From the NCBI GenBank assembly GCA_903927615.1, contig CAIYNU010000096.1:1-41023 (forward strand): DNA of 41,023 bases. Direction: 5' to 3'. The translations under genes were made by a program, and so were the position numbers. Shown in pieces: positions 1-7,239 of the stretch; the stretch's first letter is position 1, and the number at the start of each line of letters is the position of its first letter. The notes beneath the pieces are model-generated. The model saw only the letters and a program-made list of their open reading frames with translations. It did not search any database and was not told the DNA's origin. Source of the stretch: an uncultured Rhodospirillales bacterium. Lineage in GTDB: Bacteria > Pseudomonadota > Alphaproteobacteria > Azospirillales > Azospirillaceae.

Positions 1-106
1 TCACAACCGCGCCCGGGGAAAATGCCGCCGCGACAATCGCCCGCTTCTGATCGGCACTCCAGTGGCGCCGACGTTCAACGCCCGAAATAACCTCGACCCG
101 CGCCAT
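1..106 (-). CDS. IS66-family transposase accessory protein OrfA (TnpA), N-terminal part
   Basis: The minus strand encodes MARVEVISGVERRRHWSADQ followed by KRAIVAAAFSPGAVV and then leaves the window. This start with the WSADQKRAIVAAAF helix is characteristic of the small OrfA/TnpA protein of IS66 elements, a HTH protein encoded ahead of TnpB and the TnpC transposase. The rest of the element would lie to the left. About 100 bp separates this start from the end of the neighbouring regulator gene. That spacer should contain one IS66 end; the sequence near 185-207, read on the minus strand (GTATGCCTACGGTGAAGGCC), loosely resembles IS66 terminal repeats beginning with GTA, but the other end is not visible. 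The family call is firm; element integrity is unknown. Confidence 0.8.
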   Translation of the reverse strand, partial: MARVEVISGVERRRHWSADQKRAIVAAAFSPGAVV

Positions 107-207
107 AGCACCGTCCCTTGTAGCGCTGCAAACGACACTGCGTGCAGCACTGCAAATCTACCGCGCGGCCGAATGCCTGCGGAAGGCGGCCTTCACCGTA
201 GGCATAC

Positions 208-711
208 CTAACGACATCCCTCGGATGGTTTGATAGCGGCGACAGGGATTTCGGCACCATCTGGGAAACGGCGAGAGATTTTCATATTGAGACATGCGGC
301 AAGCTTATCTCGTTCGTCGACAAGATCGGCCAATGTATATTTTTCAAGGACTGAAAAAAAAGCTTCAAGAGCTTCCTCAAGTGCAAAACGAAATTTACAA
401 TCGGCATGAAGAGGGCAGGTGTTTGTTTCCGGATCGAAGCATTCGACGAGGTTCCTCTTGTCCTCAGTTTGGCGAATAATTTCGCCGATATTTATTGCTT
501 CAGGCTCACGGGCCAAGCGAATTCCCCCGCTTCGACCCCGTACCGCTTTCAGATAGCCGAGCCGTCCCAATTCAGCCGCCGCTTTTTTCAGGTGGTCGAG
601 GGATATGCCGTAGGCCCGAGCGATTTCGGGGATGGTGCTGGGCCCATCCCCTCTAAGTCCTGCATACATCAGAATGCGGACGGCGAAATTCGAAAACTGG
701 GTCAACCTCAT
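208..711 (-). CDS. nsrR: Rrf2-family regulator, NsrR-like nitric oxide sensor
   Basis: This is an Rrf2-type winged-helix repressor of about 167 residues. The N-terminal HTH (MRLTQFSNFAVRILMYAG, then IPEIARAYGISLDHL) and the wing (RGRSGGIRLA) are typical of the family. Three cysteines at about residues 91, 99 and 105 (ECFDPETNTCPLHADC) sit where NsrR binds its NO-sensitive Fe-S cluster. The ATG at 711 is preferred because GGGAGA lies seven bases upstream; a TTG six bases earlier is also open. It is divergent from the cytochrome bd operon, which makes that NO-tolerant oxidase an obvious target, with the palindrome at 775-791 as a possible site. The C-terminal tail ends at the presumed IS66 boundary, so the last residues may have been altered by insertion. 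Another Rrf2 subfamily is less likely given the cysteine pattern. Confidence 0.85.
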   Translation of the reverse strand: MRLTQFSNFAVRILMYAGLRGDGPSTIPEIARAYGISLDHLKKAAAELGRLGYLKAVRGRSGGIRLAREPEAINIGEIIRQTEDKRNLVECFDPETNTCPLHADCKFRFALEEALEAFFSVLEKYTLADLVDERDKLAACLNMKISRRFPDGAEIPVAAIKPSEGCR

Positions 712-774
712 CGCCAATCTCCCTGAACCACCAACGTGCCCCGTTCATAGCAGGCTATCAATAGTGCATGTAAG

Positions 775-791
775 ATGCTCGTTTTGAGCAT
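775..791. promoter_or_regulatory. Palindromic operator candidate between nsrR and the cyd operon
   Basis: ATGCTC-N5-GAGCAT is a perfect inverted repeat with 6-bp arms in the 242-bp divergent region. Its outline, GATGC then an AT-rich centre then GCATT, resembles the NsrR half-site pattern known from other proteobacteria. It lies about 65 bp from the nsrR start and about 160 bp from cydP, so autoregulation or shared control is possible. Assignment to NsrR is inference. Confidence 0.45.
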
Positions 792-953
792 TGGCTTGGG
801 GACCGGGAGTTTCGTAGTCCAAACCGGCGTACGGGGGTAACTCGCCATCGGGCAAGCAAACGCAACACAAAACTTCGTGACTTCGTAGATTCGCAGGTAT
901 ATGATCGCATGTGCGGCATCCTTGGCGATTGACGAGTTTAGCGGGGGTAACCG

Positions 954-1181
954 ATGAACGGTATCGTAACAACACTTTTCGAGTATTGGGCCGAGGGGCT
1001 CCGACCAAGAAGCCGCCTCGGTAAGATTATCGTTCCTCTAATTATAATGAAGTTAATATTCATACTGGTATTGTGGAGCGTATTTTTCAGCCCATCGCGC
1101 CAGCCTAATCTCGGAGCCCCGGCAATTGACTCCGATGTATTCCGCCTGCCAACCGCAACATCACGGGAAAGTCGCCCATGA
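954..1181 (+). CDS. cydP: Small membrane protein, putative cytochrome bd subunit CydP
   Basis: A 75-residue protein with one strong membrane span (IIVPLIIMKLIFILVLWSVF) after a basic segment (LRPRSRLGK), followed by SPSRQP and a polar tail. This architecture and its position directly before cydA match the putative small subunit CydP found next to cydAB in many proteobacteria. A GGGGG ribosome-binding site lies shortly before the ATG. The stop overlaps the cydA start in an ATGA arrangement, so the two are translationally coupled. A role in bd oxidase assembly or stability is inferred from position; the residues beyond about 55 are variable in composition and may be dispensable. Confidence 0.7.
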   Translation: MNGIVTTLFEYWAEGLRPRSRLGKIIVPLIIMKLIFILVLWSVFFSPSRQPNLGAPAIDSDVFRLPTATSRESRP

Positions 1182-2737
1182 TCGACATCGACGTTGTTAG
1201 TCTCGCCCGTCTCCAATTCGCGGCGACCGCGCTCTACCACTTCCTTTTCGTGCCCCTGACCCTCGGTCTCTCGGTGATATTGGGGATCATGGAAAGTGTC
1301 TACTTCATCACAAAACGGCCAATCTGGCGTGACATGACCAAGTTCTGGGGCGTCCTATTTGGCATTAACTTTGCCATGGGAGTCGCAACCGGCTTGACCA
1401 TGGAGTTCCAGTTCGGCACCAACTGGGCCTACTACTCTCACTATGTCGGTGACATCTTTGGTGCGCCGCTGGCTATCGAAGGCTTGATGGCGTTCTTTCT
1501 GGAAGCCACCTTCGTCGGCATATTCTTTTTCGGTTGGGATAGGCTGTCTCGGGGAGCGCACCTATTCGTCACCTGGATGGTGGCGTTAGGCTCGAACCTG
1601 TCAGCCTTATGGATTTTGATCGCCAACGGCTGGATGCAGCATCCCGTGGGCGCGAGGTTCAACTTTGAATCCATGCGCATGGAAGTGTCCAGCTTCTATG
1701 ATGTGTTGTTCAATCCCACCGCCCAGGCCAAGTTCGTCCACACCATCAGTGCCGGATATGTTACAGGCTCCATGTTTGTCTTGGCGATCAGCGCGTTCTT
1801 CCTTCTGAGCGGGCGGAACCGCGACTTTGCCAAACGGTCGATCACCATCGCCGCCGCGTTCGGTTTATGCTCCTCGCTGTCGGTGGTCGTGCTCGGCGAC
1901 GAGTCCGGCTATACGGCGGCGGAAAGCCAGAAGATGAAGCTGGCGGCCATCGAAGGCATGTGGGACACCGAACCGGCACCGGCGGGGTTCAACGTCGTCG
2001 CCATTACCGACCAACAGAACCACAAGAATCTTTTTGAAGCTAAGGTTCCGTGGTTACTGGGCCTGATCGCGACCCGCTCCGCATCCGAGTCGGTCCCCGG
2101 CATCAACGATTTGGTCGCCAAAAACGCGCAAAATATCCGTGACGGCATGAAAGCCTATACCGCCTTGCAAATCCTGCGCAAGGATGGAACCAATGTCGAG
2201 GCGAAGGAAATACTCAAGCAATACGAGTACGGTCTTGGGTATGCCCTCCTGTTGACCAAATATACCCAGGACATACCTGCCGCTACCGACGACATGATTA
2301 CCAAGGCAGCTTGGGATACCGTGCCAGATGTGGTGCCACTGTTCTGGACGTTCCGCTTGATGGTGGCGCTGGGCTTCTTCTTCATCGGTCTATTCGCCTT
2401 CGCCTTCTGGATGGTGGTCCAGAAGCGGGTTGAAACCTCTCGCCGTTTCTTGCTCGTGGCTCTGTTCAGCTTGCCGCTGCCTTGGATCTCCAGCGAATTG
2501 GGGTGGTTTGTCGCCGAATATGGTCGCCAGCCCTGGTGCATCGACGGCATCTTGCCGACCCGTCTGGGCGCCTCCTCTCTGACGACCGGGGATATGTGGC
2601 TGTCCCTGGGAGGATTCCTGATCCTCTATTCGACGCTACTGGTGGTAGAACTGTATCTGATGGTTCGCACCATCCGAAAAGGCCCGGAGGACTATTTCGG
2701 TCATCACCCCGCCCCGGTTCTGAGTTCAGCGAACTAG
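1178..2737 (+). CDS. cydA: Cytochrome bd ubiquinol oxidase subunit I
   Basis: A 519-residue integral membrane protein with about nine spans that oxidises quinol and reduces O2 to water at the cytoplasmic membrane. The haem ligands of the family are in place: His21 (ALYHFLF) and Glu101 (AIEGLMAFFLE) for the b595/d site, His188 (KFVHTISAGY) and Met395 (FRLMVALG) for b558. The periplasmic Q-loop between about residues 240 and 390 is the long version seen in E. coli CydA (GDESGYTAAESQKMKLAAIE, later MKAYTALQILR), so this is the L-type enzyme, not the short-loop CIO type. It overlaps cydP and is followed 30 bp later by cydB. High-affinity bd oxidases work at low O2 and tolerate NO and sulfide, which fits the adjacent NsrR-like regulator. 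Confidence 0.97.
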   Translation: MIDIDVVSLARLQFAATALYHFLFVPLTLGLSVILGIMESVYFITKRPIWRDMTKFWGVLFGINFAMGVATGLTMEFQFGTNWAYYSHYVGDIFGAPLAIEGLMAFFLEATFVGIFFFGWDRLSRGAHLFVTWMVALGSNLSALWILIANGWMQHPVGARFNFESMRMEVSSFYDVLFNPTAQAKFVHTISAGYVTGSMFVLAISAFFLLSGRNRDFAKRSITIAAAFGLCSSLSVVVLGDESGYTAAESQKMKLAAIEGMWDTEPAPAGFNVVAITDQQNHKNLFEAKVPWLLGLIATRSASESVPGINDLVAKNAQNIRDGMKAYTALQILRKDGTNVEAKEILKQYEYGLGYALLLTKYTQDIPAATDDMITKAAWDTVPDVVPLFWTFRLMVALGFFFIGLFAFAFWMVVQKRVETSRRFLLVALFSLPLPWISSELGWFVAEYGRQPWCIDGILPTRLGASSLTTGDMWLSLGGFLILYSTLLVVELYLMVRTIRKGPEDYFGHHPAPVLSSAN

Positions 2738-2767
2738 ACCCTAACCGAGGAACAAGGGAGTAGGATA

Positions 2768-3907
2768 ATGTTGGATTTCGAGACCTTGCGACTGATCTGG
2801 TGGTTCCTGCTGGGCTTTCTGCTTGCTGGGTTTGCCATCTTCGACGGCTTCGATTTCGGGGTAGGAGCGCTGTTGCCTTGGATCGCCAGAACCGATTCCG
2901 AACGCCGTGTCGTCATCAATACCATCGGTCCGGTTTGGGAAGGTAACCAAACCTGGATCATTCTGGGTGCAGGGGCCATCTTCGCAGCGTTCCCGCCCTT
3001 GTACGGCGCCTCGTTCTCGGGCTTCTACTTGGCTCTGATCGGCCTGTTGTTTTCCATGATCTTGCGGCCGGGCGGATTCAAATATCGCTCGAAACTTCAA
3101 AGCACGACGTGGCGGACCATCTGGGACCACCTGCTGTTTGTCGGGGGGGCCGTGCCGCCGCTGTTGTTCGGCGTCGCGGTCGGCAATGTGCTGGAGGGAG
3201 TGCCCTTCCATTTCGACGAATGGCAGCGGCTGTTTTACGACGGCACCTTCTTCGGTCTGCTCAACCCTTTCGCGATCCTGTGTGGGTTAGTCAGCGTCTC
3301 GATGCTGGTCAGTCACGGCGCGGTGTACTTGGTCAACAAGACCGAGGGTGTGATACAGGCCCGGGCGAAAAGGATCGCGAGTCTTGGTCCCTTGGTCACC
3401 ATTGCGCTGTTTGTTTTGGCCGGGTTTTGGGTGGCGTTCGGCGTCCAGGGTTATGTGGTTGCCGCAGGGGGGGCTTGGAATGGTCCCTCCAATCCCTTTA
3501 CCAAGACGGTCACGGTCCACACCGGGGCTTGGCTCGCCAACTACGGGACTTATCCGTGGATGATCCTGGCGCCGATGCTGGGTTTGGCCGGGGCGGTGCT
3601 GACCACACGCCTGGTCGGGTCGCCCAAGCCGATACTCGCGTTCGTGAGCAGTGGGGCCAGCATCTTCGGGATCGTCAGCACCGCCGGTGTCAGCATGTTT
3701 CCGTTCCTGATGCCATCCTCCAACAATCCGAACCAGAGCTTGACCGCGTTTGATGCTTCGAGCAGCCACTATACTCTGATGATCATGCTCGTCTCGACCA
3801 TCATTTTCATGCCGATTATCATCATATACACATCATGGGTGTACAAGATGATGCGTGGCACCGTGTCGAGCAAGTATATCGACGATAACTCCCACTCCGT
3901 CTATTGA
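2768..3907 (+). CDS. cydB: Cytochrome bd ubiquinol oxidase subunit II
   Basis: A 379-residue membrane protein, about the same length as E. coli CydB, with the conserved N-terminal signature (AIFDGFDFGVGALLPW) and WEGNQTWIILGAGAIFAAFP. Several further hydrophobic spans follow. CydB stabilises haem binding and pairs with CydA in the heterodimer. The ATG is preceded by AGGGAG and the gap to cydA is only 30 bp, so the two are cotranscribed. The C-terminal tail (YKMMRGTVSSKYID) is hydrophilic. No anomalies are visible. Confidence 0.97.
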   Translation: MLDFETLRLIWWFLLGFLLAGFAIFDGFDFGVGALLPWIARTDSERRVVINTIGPVWEGNQTWIILGAGAIFAAFPPLYGASFSGFYLALIGLLFSMILRPGGFKYRSKLQSTTWRTIWDHLLFVGGAVPPLLFGVAVGNVLEGVPFHFDEWQRLFYDGTFFGLLNPFAILCGLVSVSMLVSHGAVYLVNKTEGVIQARAKRIASLGPLVTIALFVLAGFWVAFGVQGYVVAAGGAWNGPSNPFTKTVTVHTGAWLANYGTYPWMILAPMLGLAGAVLTTRLVGSPKPILAFVSSGASIFGIVSTAGVSMFPFLMPSSNNPNQSLTAFDASSSHYTLMIMLVSTIIFMPIIIIYTSWVYKMMRGTVSSKYIDDNSHSVY

Positions 3908-3932
3908 CGGCACGACGAGAGAGGTAAAGGCT

Positions 3933-4052
3933 ATGTGGTACTTCACCTGGATACTGGGAACATGGTTCGCGGCGTCGTTCGCCATCATGCTCGCCTTATG
4001 GCAGGAGGTGGACAATCCGTCCGCCTCTGACCGGGGGTATGATGGCCATTGA
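3933..4052 (+). CDS. cydX: Cytochrome bd small subunit CydX
   Basis: A 39-residue protein beginning MWYFTWILGTWFAASFAIML, then ALWQE and a short polar tail. The N-terminal MWYF-W-LG pattern, a single membrane span and the position right after cydB are diagnostic of CydX/YbgT, which stabilises the haem site of the bd complex. A GAGAGGTAAAGG ribosome-binding site precedes this ATG. An upstream in-frame ATG at 3855 lies inside cydB and is not needed. It is 25 bp from cydB and 13 bp from the next small ORF. Confidence 0.93.
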   Translation: MWYFTWILGTWFAASFAIMLALWQEVDNPSASDRGYDGH

Positions 4053-4065
4053 CCGTGGAGGAGCC

Positions 4066-4182
4066 ATGGACTGGTATCATGCTTTGCCCATTGGTACGCG
4101 GGTGTTCCTTTGGGCAACAGCGGCGGTAGCGACGGGTGGTTTTCTGCTTCGGGTGCTTTGGCTGTGGCGCTATTGGACCTGA
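4066..4182 (+). CDS. 38-residue single-span membrane protein at the end of the cyd operon
   Basis: An ORF of 38 codons starts 13 bp after cydX with a near-ideal GGAGGA ribosome-binding site four bases before the ATG. The product is MDWYHALPIGTRVFLWATAA followed by VATGGFLLRVLWLWRYWT, one membrane span with an aromatic, basic C-terminus. I do not recognise a family. Position, spacing and Shine-Dalgarno sequence argue that it is translated with cydABX, perhaps as another small subunit or assembly factor. It is not a second CydX, since the MWYF-W-LG start is absent. Chance coding is possible at this length, but the combination of signals makes it unlikely. Confidence 0.6.
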   Translation: MDWYHALPIGTRVFLWATAAVATGGFLLRVLWLWRYWT

Positions 4183-4230
4183 AGCAGTCCAGCGTTTCTG
4201 TGGGTTTGGGTTAAATCTTATGTGGTGTTC

Positions 4231-4258
4231 TGCCCGGTTGGGCACGCTCAACCGGGCA
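4231..4258 (+). terminator. 10-bp perfect hairpin after the cyd genes
   Basis: TGCCCGGTTG, an 8-nt loop, then CAACCGGGCA forms a perfect 10-bp stem between the 38-codon ORF and the AhpD-like gene. No U-tract follows, so it may be a partial terminator or an mRNA-stabilising hairpin separating the cyd transcript from the downstream genes. Confidence 0.45.
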
Positions 4259-4282
4259 CAAACACTGAACAGGAGGCACGCG

Positions 4283-4636
4283 ATGCATAAGGATTGGGTA
4301 AAAATTGCCAAAGAGTTGTCGCCGTTGATGGGCGAGGCGCGTAAAAGCAGCCCCGAGGCATGGACTGGATTTGGTGCTCTTGCCAAAGCAGCAACCGCGC
4401 CAGGTGCCCTCGACACGAAGACTAAGGAGTTGATCGCGTTGGCACTGGGCATTGCCGCCCGTTGTGACGGCTGCTTAGCCTTCCATGCCAAGGAAATTGT
4501 CCGTTTGGGCGGCACTCGGGCAGAGGTGCTCGATGTCATCTCAATGGCGATCTACATGGGCGGCGGTCCCTCCGCGATCTACGGCGCCCAGGCATTGGAG
4601 TCATTCGACCAATTCGCCGCACTGGCAAATAAATAA
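4283..4636 (+). CDS. Carboxymuconolactone decarboxylase / AhpD-like protein
   Basis: A 117-residue member of the CMD/AhpD superfamily. The alkylhydroperoxidase core motif is present: TKELIALALGIAARCDGCLA then FHAKEIVRLGG, giving Glu-x11-Cys-x2-Cys-x3-His. These residues form the redox-active disulfide and proton relay of AhpD-type enzymes, so a thiol-dependent peroxidase or reductase activity is plausible; the substrate is unknown. The ATG at 4283 has an AGGAGG site seven bases upstream, so the longer upstream reading is discarded. It lies between the cyd genes and the YeiH exporter on the same strand, suggesting a protective role in the same stress response. Confidence 0.85.
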   Translation: MHKDWVKIAKELSPLMGEARKSSPEAWTGFGALAKAATAPGALDTKTKELIALALGIAARCDGCLAFHAKEIVRLGGTRAEVLDVISMAIYMGGGPSAIYGAQALESFDQFAALANK

Positions 4637-4694
4637 TGGGAAAATAACTGCGTTTGGCTCCTCGATGACATACAGCAATGGAAGGGAATGACGC

Positions 4695-5804
4695 ATGCCG
4701 AAGCCAAGTTCTCCGGCAACTACGGCCAACCTGGAGCGCCTTTCATCTCTGGACAGTATGGAGGGCATTATCCATGCTGCTCCGAGCAATGTTCCAACTT
4801 GGCTCCAGAATGTTCCTTGTGGACCATTGATCTTCGCCATTTATCCCGGATTCCTGGTCGCCGTGACCCTTGCTCTCGCATCGTCCTGGCTCTCGCAGCA
4901 TTACGGCGCCCCGGTCATGCTGTTTGGCTTATTGTTTGGAATGGCGTTCCATTTTCTACATGAAGACGGGCGCTGCGTTGCCGGAATTGAATTTTCGTCA
5001 CGGACCGTCTTGCGGATCGGCGTCGCTCTGCTTGGTGCCCGGATCACCGCCACCCAGATCGCCAGCCTGGGACCGGTTCCTGTGCTGACCGTCGTCATTA
5101 GTGTTGCGACCACAATTCTGGTCGGCGTCTTGTTGGCTCGCCGTCTTAAGCTGGGGCAGGATTTTGGGATTCTGTCCGGTGGGGCCGTTGCGATCTGCGG
5201 CGCATCTGCCGCCTTGGCCATCGCCTCAGTCCTCCCACGGCATAAGGACAGCGAGCGGGATACCATCTTGACCGTGGTCACGGTCACCTCGCTATCGACC
5301 GTGGCGATGATTCTATATCCCATCGCCGTCACTTCACTGGACCTGAACAATGCTAAAGCCGGAATTTTTTTAGGCGGAACGATCCACGACGTTGCCCAGG
5401 TAGTCGGGGCCGGGTTCATGATCTCACCTGAAACCGGGGACATCGCCACTTACGTCAAACTACTGCGGGTGGCGATGCTCATCCCGGTGGTTTCTCTAAT
5501 CGCTTGGATTGTTGCACGCCGAATGAAAGACGGGGCCGCACGTAAAAGTCCAAAACTACCCTTGTTTCTGATCGGGTTCGTTGTTCTCGTCGTGATCAAC
5601 AGCCTCGGCTGGCTTCCGGCACTGGCGGTCAGTGCCTCGACGGATGTTTCCCGTTGGTGTCTGGTTACCGCCATCGCCGCCCTCGGCATGAAGACCTCGT
5701 TCAGGGACCTGCTCGCTGTCGGTTGGCGGCCAATCGCCTTGATGGTGGTCGAGACAGCCTGGATCGCCATGATGGTTCTGGCGGTGGTCAAATTCATAAT
5801 CTGA
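4695..5804 (+). CDS. YeiH-family putative sulfate exporter
   Basis: A 369-residue polytopic membrane protein of the UPF0324/YeiH family (Cons_hypoth698). Recognisable family blocks are LRIGVALLGARIT, GGAVAICGASAALAI and GGTIHDVAQVVGAGF; about ten membrane spans follow a polar N-terminus of about 45 residues. Members are annotated as putative sulfate or organosulfonate exporters; the substrate is not established. The ATG is preceded by GAAGGGA at good distance, although an in-frame ATG at 4755 would remove the extra N-terminus. It follows the AhpD-like gene by 58 bp. Next to an NsrR-like regulator and cytochrome bd, export of a sulfur oxyanion produced under reactive-species stress is a possibility, not shown. 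Confidence 0.85.
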   Translation: MPKPSSPATTANLERLSSLDSMEGIIHAAPSNVPTWLQNVPCGPLIFAIYPGFLVAVTLALASSWLSQHYGAPVMLFGLLFGMAFHFLHEDGRCVAGIEFSSRTVLRIGVALLGARITATQIASLGPVPVLTVVISVATTILVGVLLARRLKLGQDFGILSGGAVAICGASAALAIASVLPRHKDSERDTILTVVTVTSLSTVAMILYPIAVTSLDLNNAKAGIFLGGTIHDVAQVVGAGFMISPETGDIATYVKLLRVAMLIPVVSLIAWIVARRMKDGAARKSPKLPLFLIGFVVLVVINSLGWLPALAVSASTDVSRWCLVTAIAALGMKTSFRDLLAVGWRPIALMVVETAWIAMMVLAVVKFII

Positions 5805-5854
5805 TCCTACTCGGGCATCATCCTGTGTGTTCAGTGGGGGCAACTGAAGAGGTG

Positions 5855-5998
5855 ATGGCTCTATCAATCGCGGAACAGCTTGAAGAAATGCCAAAGGATG
5901 ACAAGGTTGAGGTTTTTGCCATAACCCAGGAAAACTATGGCGCTGGCTGCGAGCGCAAGTGTGCGGAATTGTCGAATAGCCCATTGCCGGCGCCCTGA
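5855..5998 (+). CDS. Hypothetical 47-residue protein
   Basis: A short ORF 50 bp after the exporter, with AGAGG just before the ATG, encoding MALSIAEQLEEMPKDDKVEV followed by FAITQENYGAGCERKCAELS and a proline-rich end. I recognise no family. The ribosome-binding site and acidic helical N-terminus are mildly in favour; the short length and lack of a partner are against. It may be a remnant of a larger gene, because the following 400 bp holds open but unrecognisable reading on the minus strand. Confidence 0.3.
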   Translation: MALSIAEQLEEMPKDDKVEVFAITQENYGAGCERKCAELSNSPLPAP

Positions 5999-6373
5999 AC
6001 CAATAACTCACGGTAGCAATTGCAGGCAGCGTCATCGAGGCGATTTCGATGAGGTCGGTACCTGATGGGCTCGCGACGTGAAGGTTCACCGCAGTGCCCA
6101 CGGTGGACCAGGGGGGCGAACCGCCGCTGACAACCGGGGTCGGGGTGGTTCCGCCGTGTTCTCCGCGTGCGCGAGATGAACCGCTGCCACAAATCTCAGG
6201 GATCGACGCCTCAAGGAAAATCATTGCGATACGTGCAACAGTAGTGTCGTCATCCGCGAGCGGGATGGCCGTACCAGGATGAGGGTATTCAAGGCTGAGG
6301 ACCGAAGTCTGTCCTTCATCATGTCTTTCGCATCCCGATCGGATATGTGGAAGATTTCGTGATAGTATGGCGA
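5999..6373. other. Gene-free stretch upstream of the psp control region
   Basis: No convincing gene is seen here. Open frames exist on both strands, the longest on the minus strand running through 5556-6581, but they cross the 3' end of the exporter gene and the psp promoter and have no recognisable domain or ribosome-binding site. It may be decayed sequence. Confidence 0.4.
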
Positions 6374-6383
6374 TTGGCGCCAA
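6374..6383. promoter_or_regulatory. Palindrome TTGGCGCCAA, candidate activator site of the psp promoter
   Basis: A perfect 10-bp palindrome lies about 95 bp upstream of the -24 element of the sigma-54 promoter, the distance at which PspF-type enhancer-binding proteins bind. No pspF gene is present in the window, so the bound protein is unknown. Confidence 0.35.
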
Positions 6384-6448
6384 AATATTGCGATAATCGT
6401 CACCAGGCCGCGCCCGGGCGGTCAACGCTGGTACGAAAAACCCTTGAA

Positions 6449-6461
6449 TATCAGTCGATTG
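6449..6461. promoter_or_regulatory. Candidate IHF site of the psp promoter
   Basis: TATCAGTCGATTG fits the IHF consensus WATCAR-N4-TTR exactly. It lies between the upstream palindrome and the sigma-54 promoter, where IHF bending helps an enhancer-bound activator contact the polymerase. Confidence 0.45.
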
Positions 6462-6477
6462 TCCGGCATGGCGGTTC

Positions 6478-6493
6478 TGGCACGATGGTTGCA
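6478..6493 (+). promoter_or_regulatory. Sigma-54 promoter of pspABC
   Basis: TGGCACG-ATGG-TTGCA matches the -24/-12 consensus TGGCACG-N4-TTGC without a mismatch. It sits 42 bp upstream of the pspA start, leaving a leader of roughly 30 nt. Sigma-54 control of psp operons is well known in other proteobacteria. Confidence 0.88.
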
Positions 6494-6534
6494 AACGTCC
6501 GAAGTCACCAACGATTGTTTCCAGGAGGTCCATC

Positions 6535-7212
6535 ATGGGCATCTTTTCCCGCCTTTCAGACATCATCAACGCCAACCTCAACGCTCTGCTCGACCGCGCT
6601 GAAGACCCTCAGAAGCTGATTCGCCTGATCATTCAAGAGATGGAGGACACGCTGGTCGAGGTGCGCTCGTCCACGGTCAAGATCATCGCCGAGAAGAAGG
6701 AGATCGAGCGCAAGATCGCCACCCTCCGCCGGGAGTGCGATGATTGGTCGGCCAAGGCCGAAGTCGCGCTGACCCGGGGCCGCGACGATCTGGCCAAGGC
6801 CGCGTTGGTCGCGAAAGCCAAGGCCGCCGGGGCCGCCGAGGCCATGGAAGCCGATCTGGCACCGCTCACCGAGGCGCTTGCCAAATCGGACGCCGACATC
6901 CGGAGCCTTCAGGCCAAGCTCACCGACGCCCGCAACCGCGAGCAGACCATCGCCGCCCGGCAGCAGTCGGCGGTCAACCGGGTCAAGGTTCGGGCCAAGC
7001 TCTACGATGGCCGCATCACCAACGCCTTTCAGCGCTTCGAGCAGGTCGAACGCAGCCTTGACGAACTGGAGGGTAAGGCCGACTCCTATGACGTGGGCCG
7101 GGGCAAGTCGCTGGCGGATCAGATCAACGAGCTGGCCACCGACGACAAGGTCGATCGCGAACTGGCGGAGATGAAGGCGAGGCTGGCCGCGAAAGGCGTC
7201 GGCGGCCGGTAG
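6535..7212 (+). CDS. pspA: Phage shock protein A
   Basis: A 225-residue PspA/IM30 family protein. It starts with the amphipathic helix MGIFSRLSDIINANLNALLD and the family hallmark AEDPQKLIRLIIQEMEDTLV, followed by long coiled-coil helices to about residue 190. PspA coats stressed inner membrane and helps preserve the proton-motive force; in enterobacteria it also binds and inhibits PspF. An AGGAGG site lies seven bases before the ATG. It is the first gene of pspABC behind the sigma-54 promoter at 6478-6493. Length and composition are normal for the family. Confidence 0.96.
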   Translation: MGIFSRLSDIINANLNALLDRAEDPQKLIRLIIQEMEDTLVEVRSSTVKIIAEKKEIERKIATLRRECDDWSAKAEVALTRGRDDLAKAALVAKAKAAGAAEAMEADLAPLTEALAKSDADIRSLQAKLTDARNREQTIAARQQSAVNRVKVRAKLYDGRITNAFQRFEQVERSLDELEGKADSYDVGRGKSLADQINELATDDKVDRELAEMKARLAAKGVGGR

Positions 7213-7239
7213 CGCCAAAGGACAGGGAAGGGGGGAAGG

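Noticed and set aside
5556-6581. Long minus-strand frame of 341 codons
   Set aside because: It runs through the 3' end of the exporter gene, the sigma-54 promoter and the pspA start, with no recognisable domain or ribosome-binding site.
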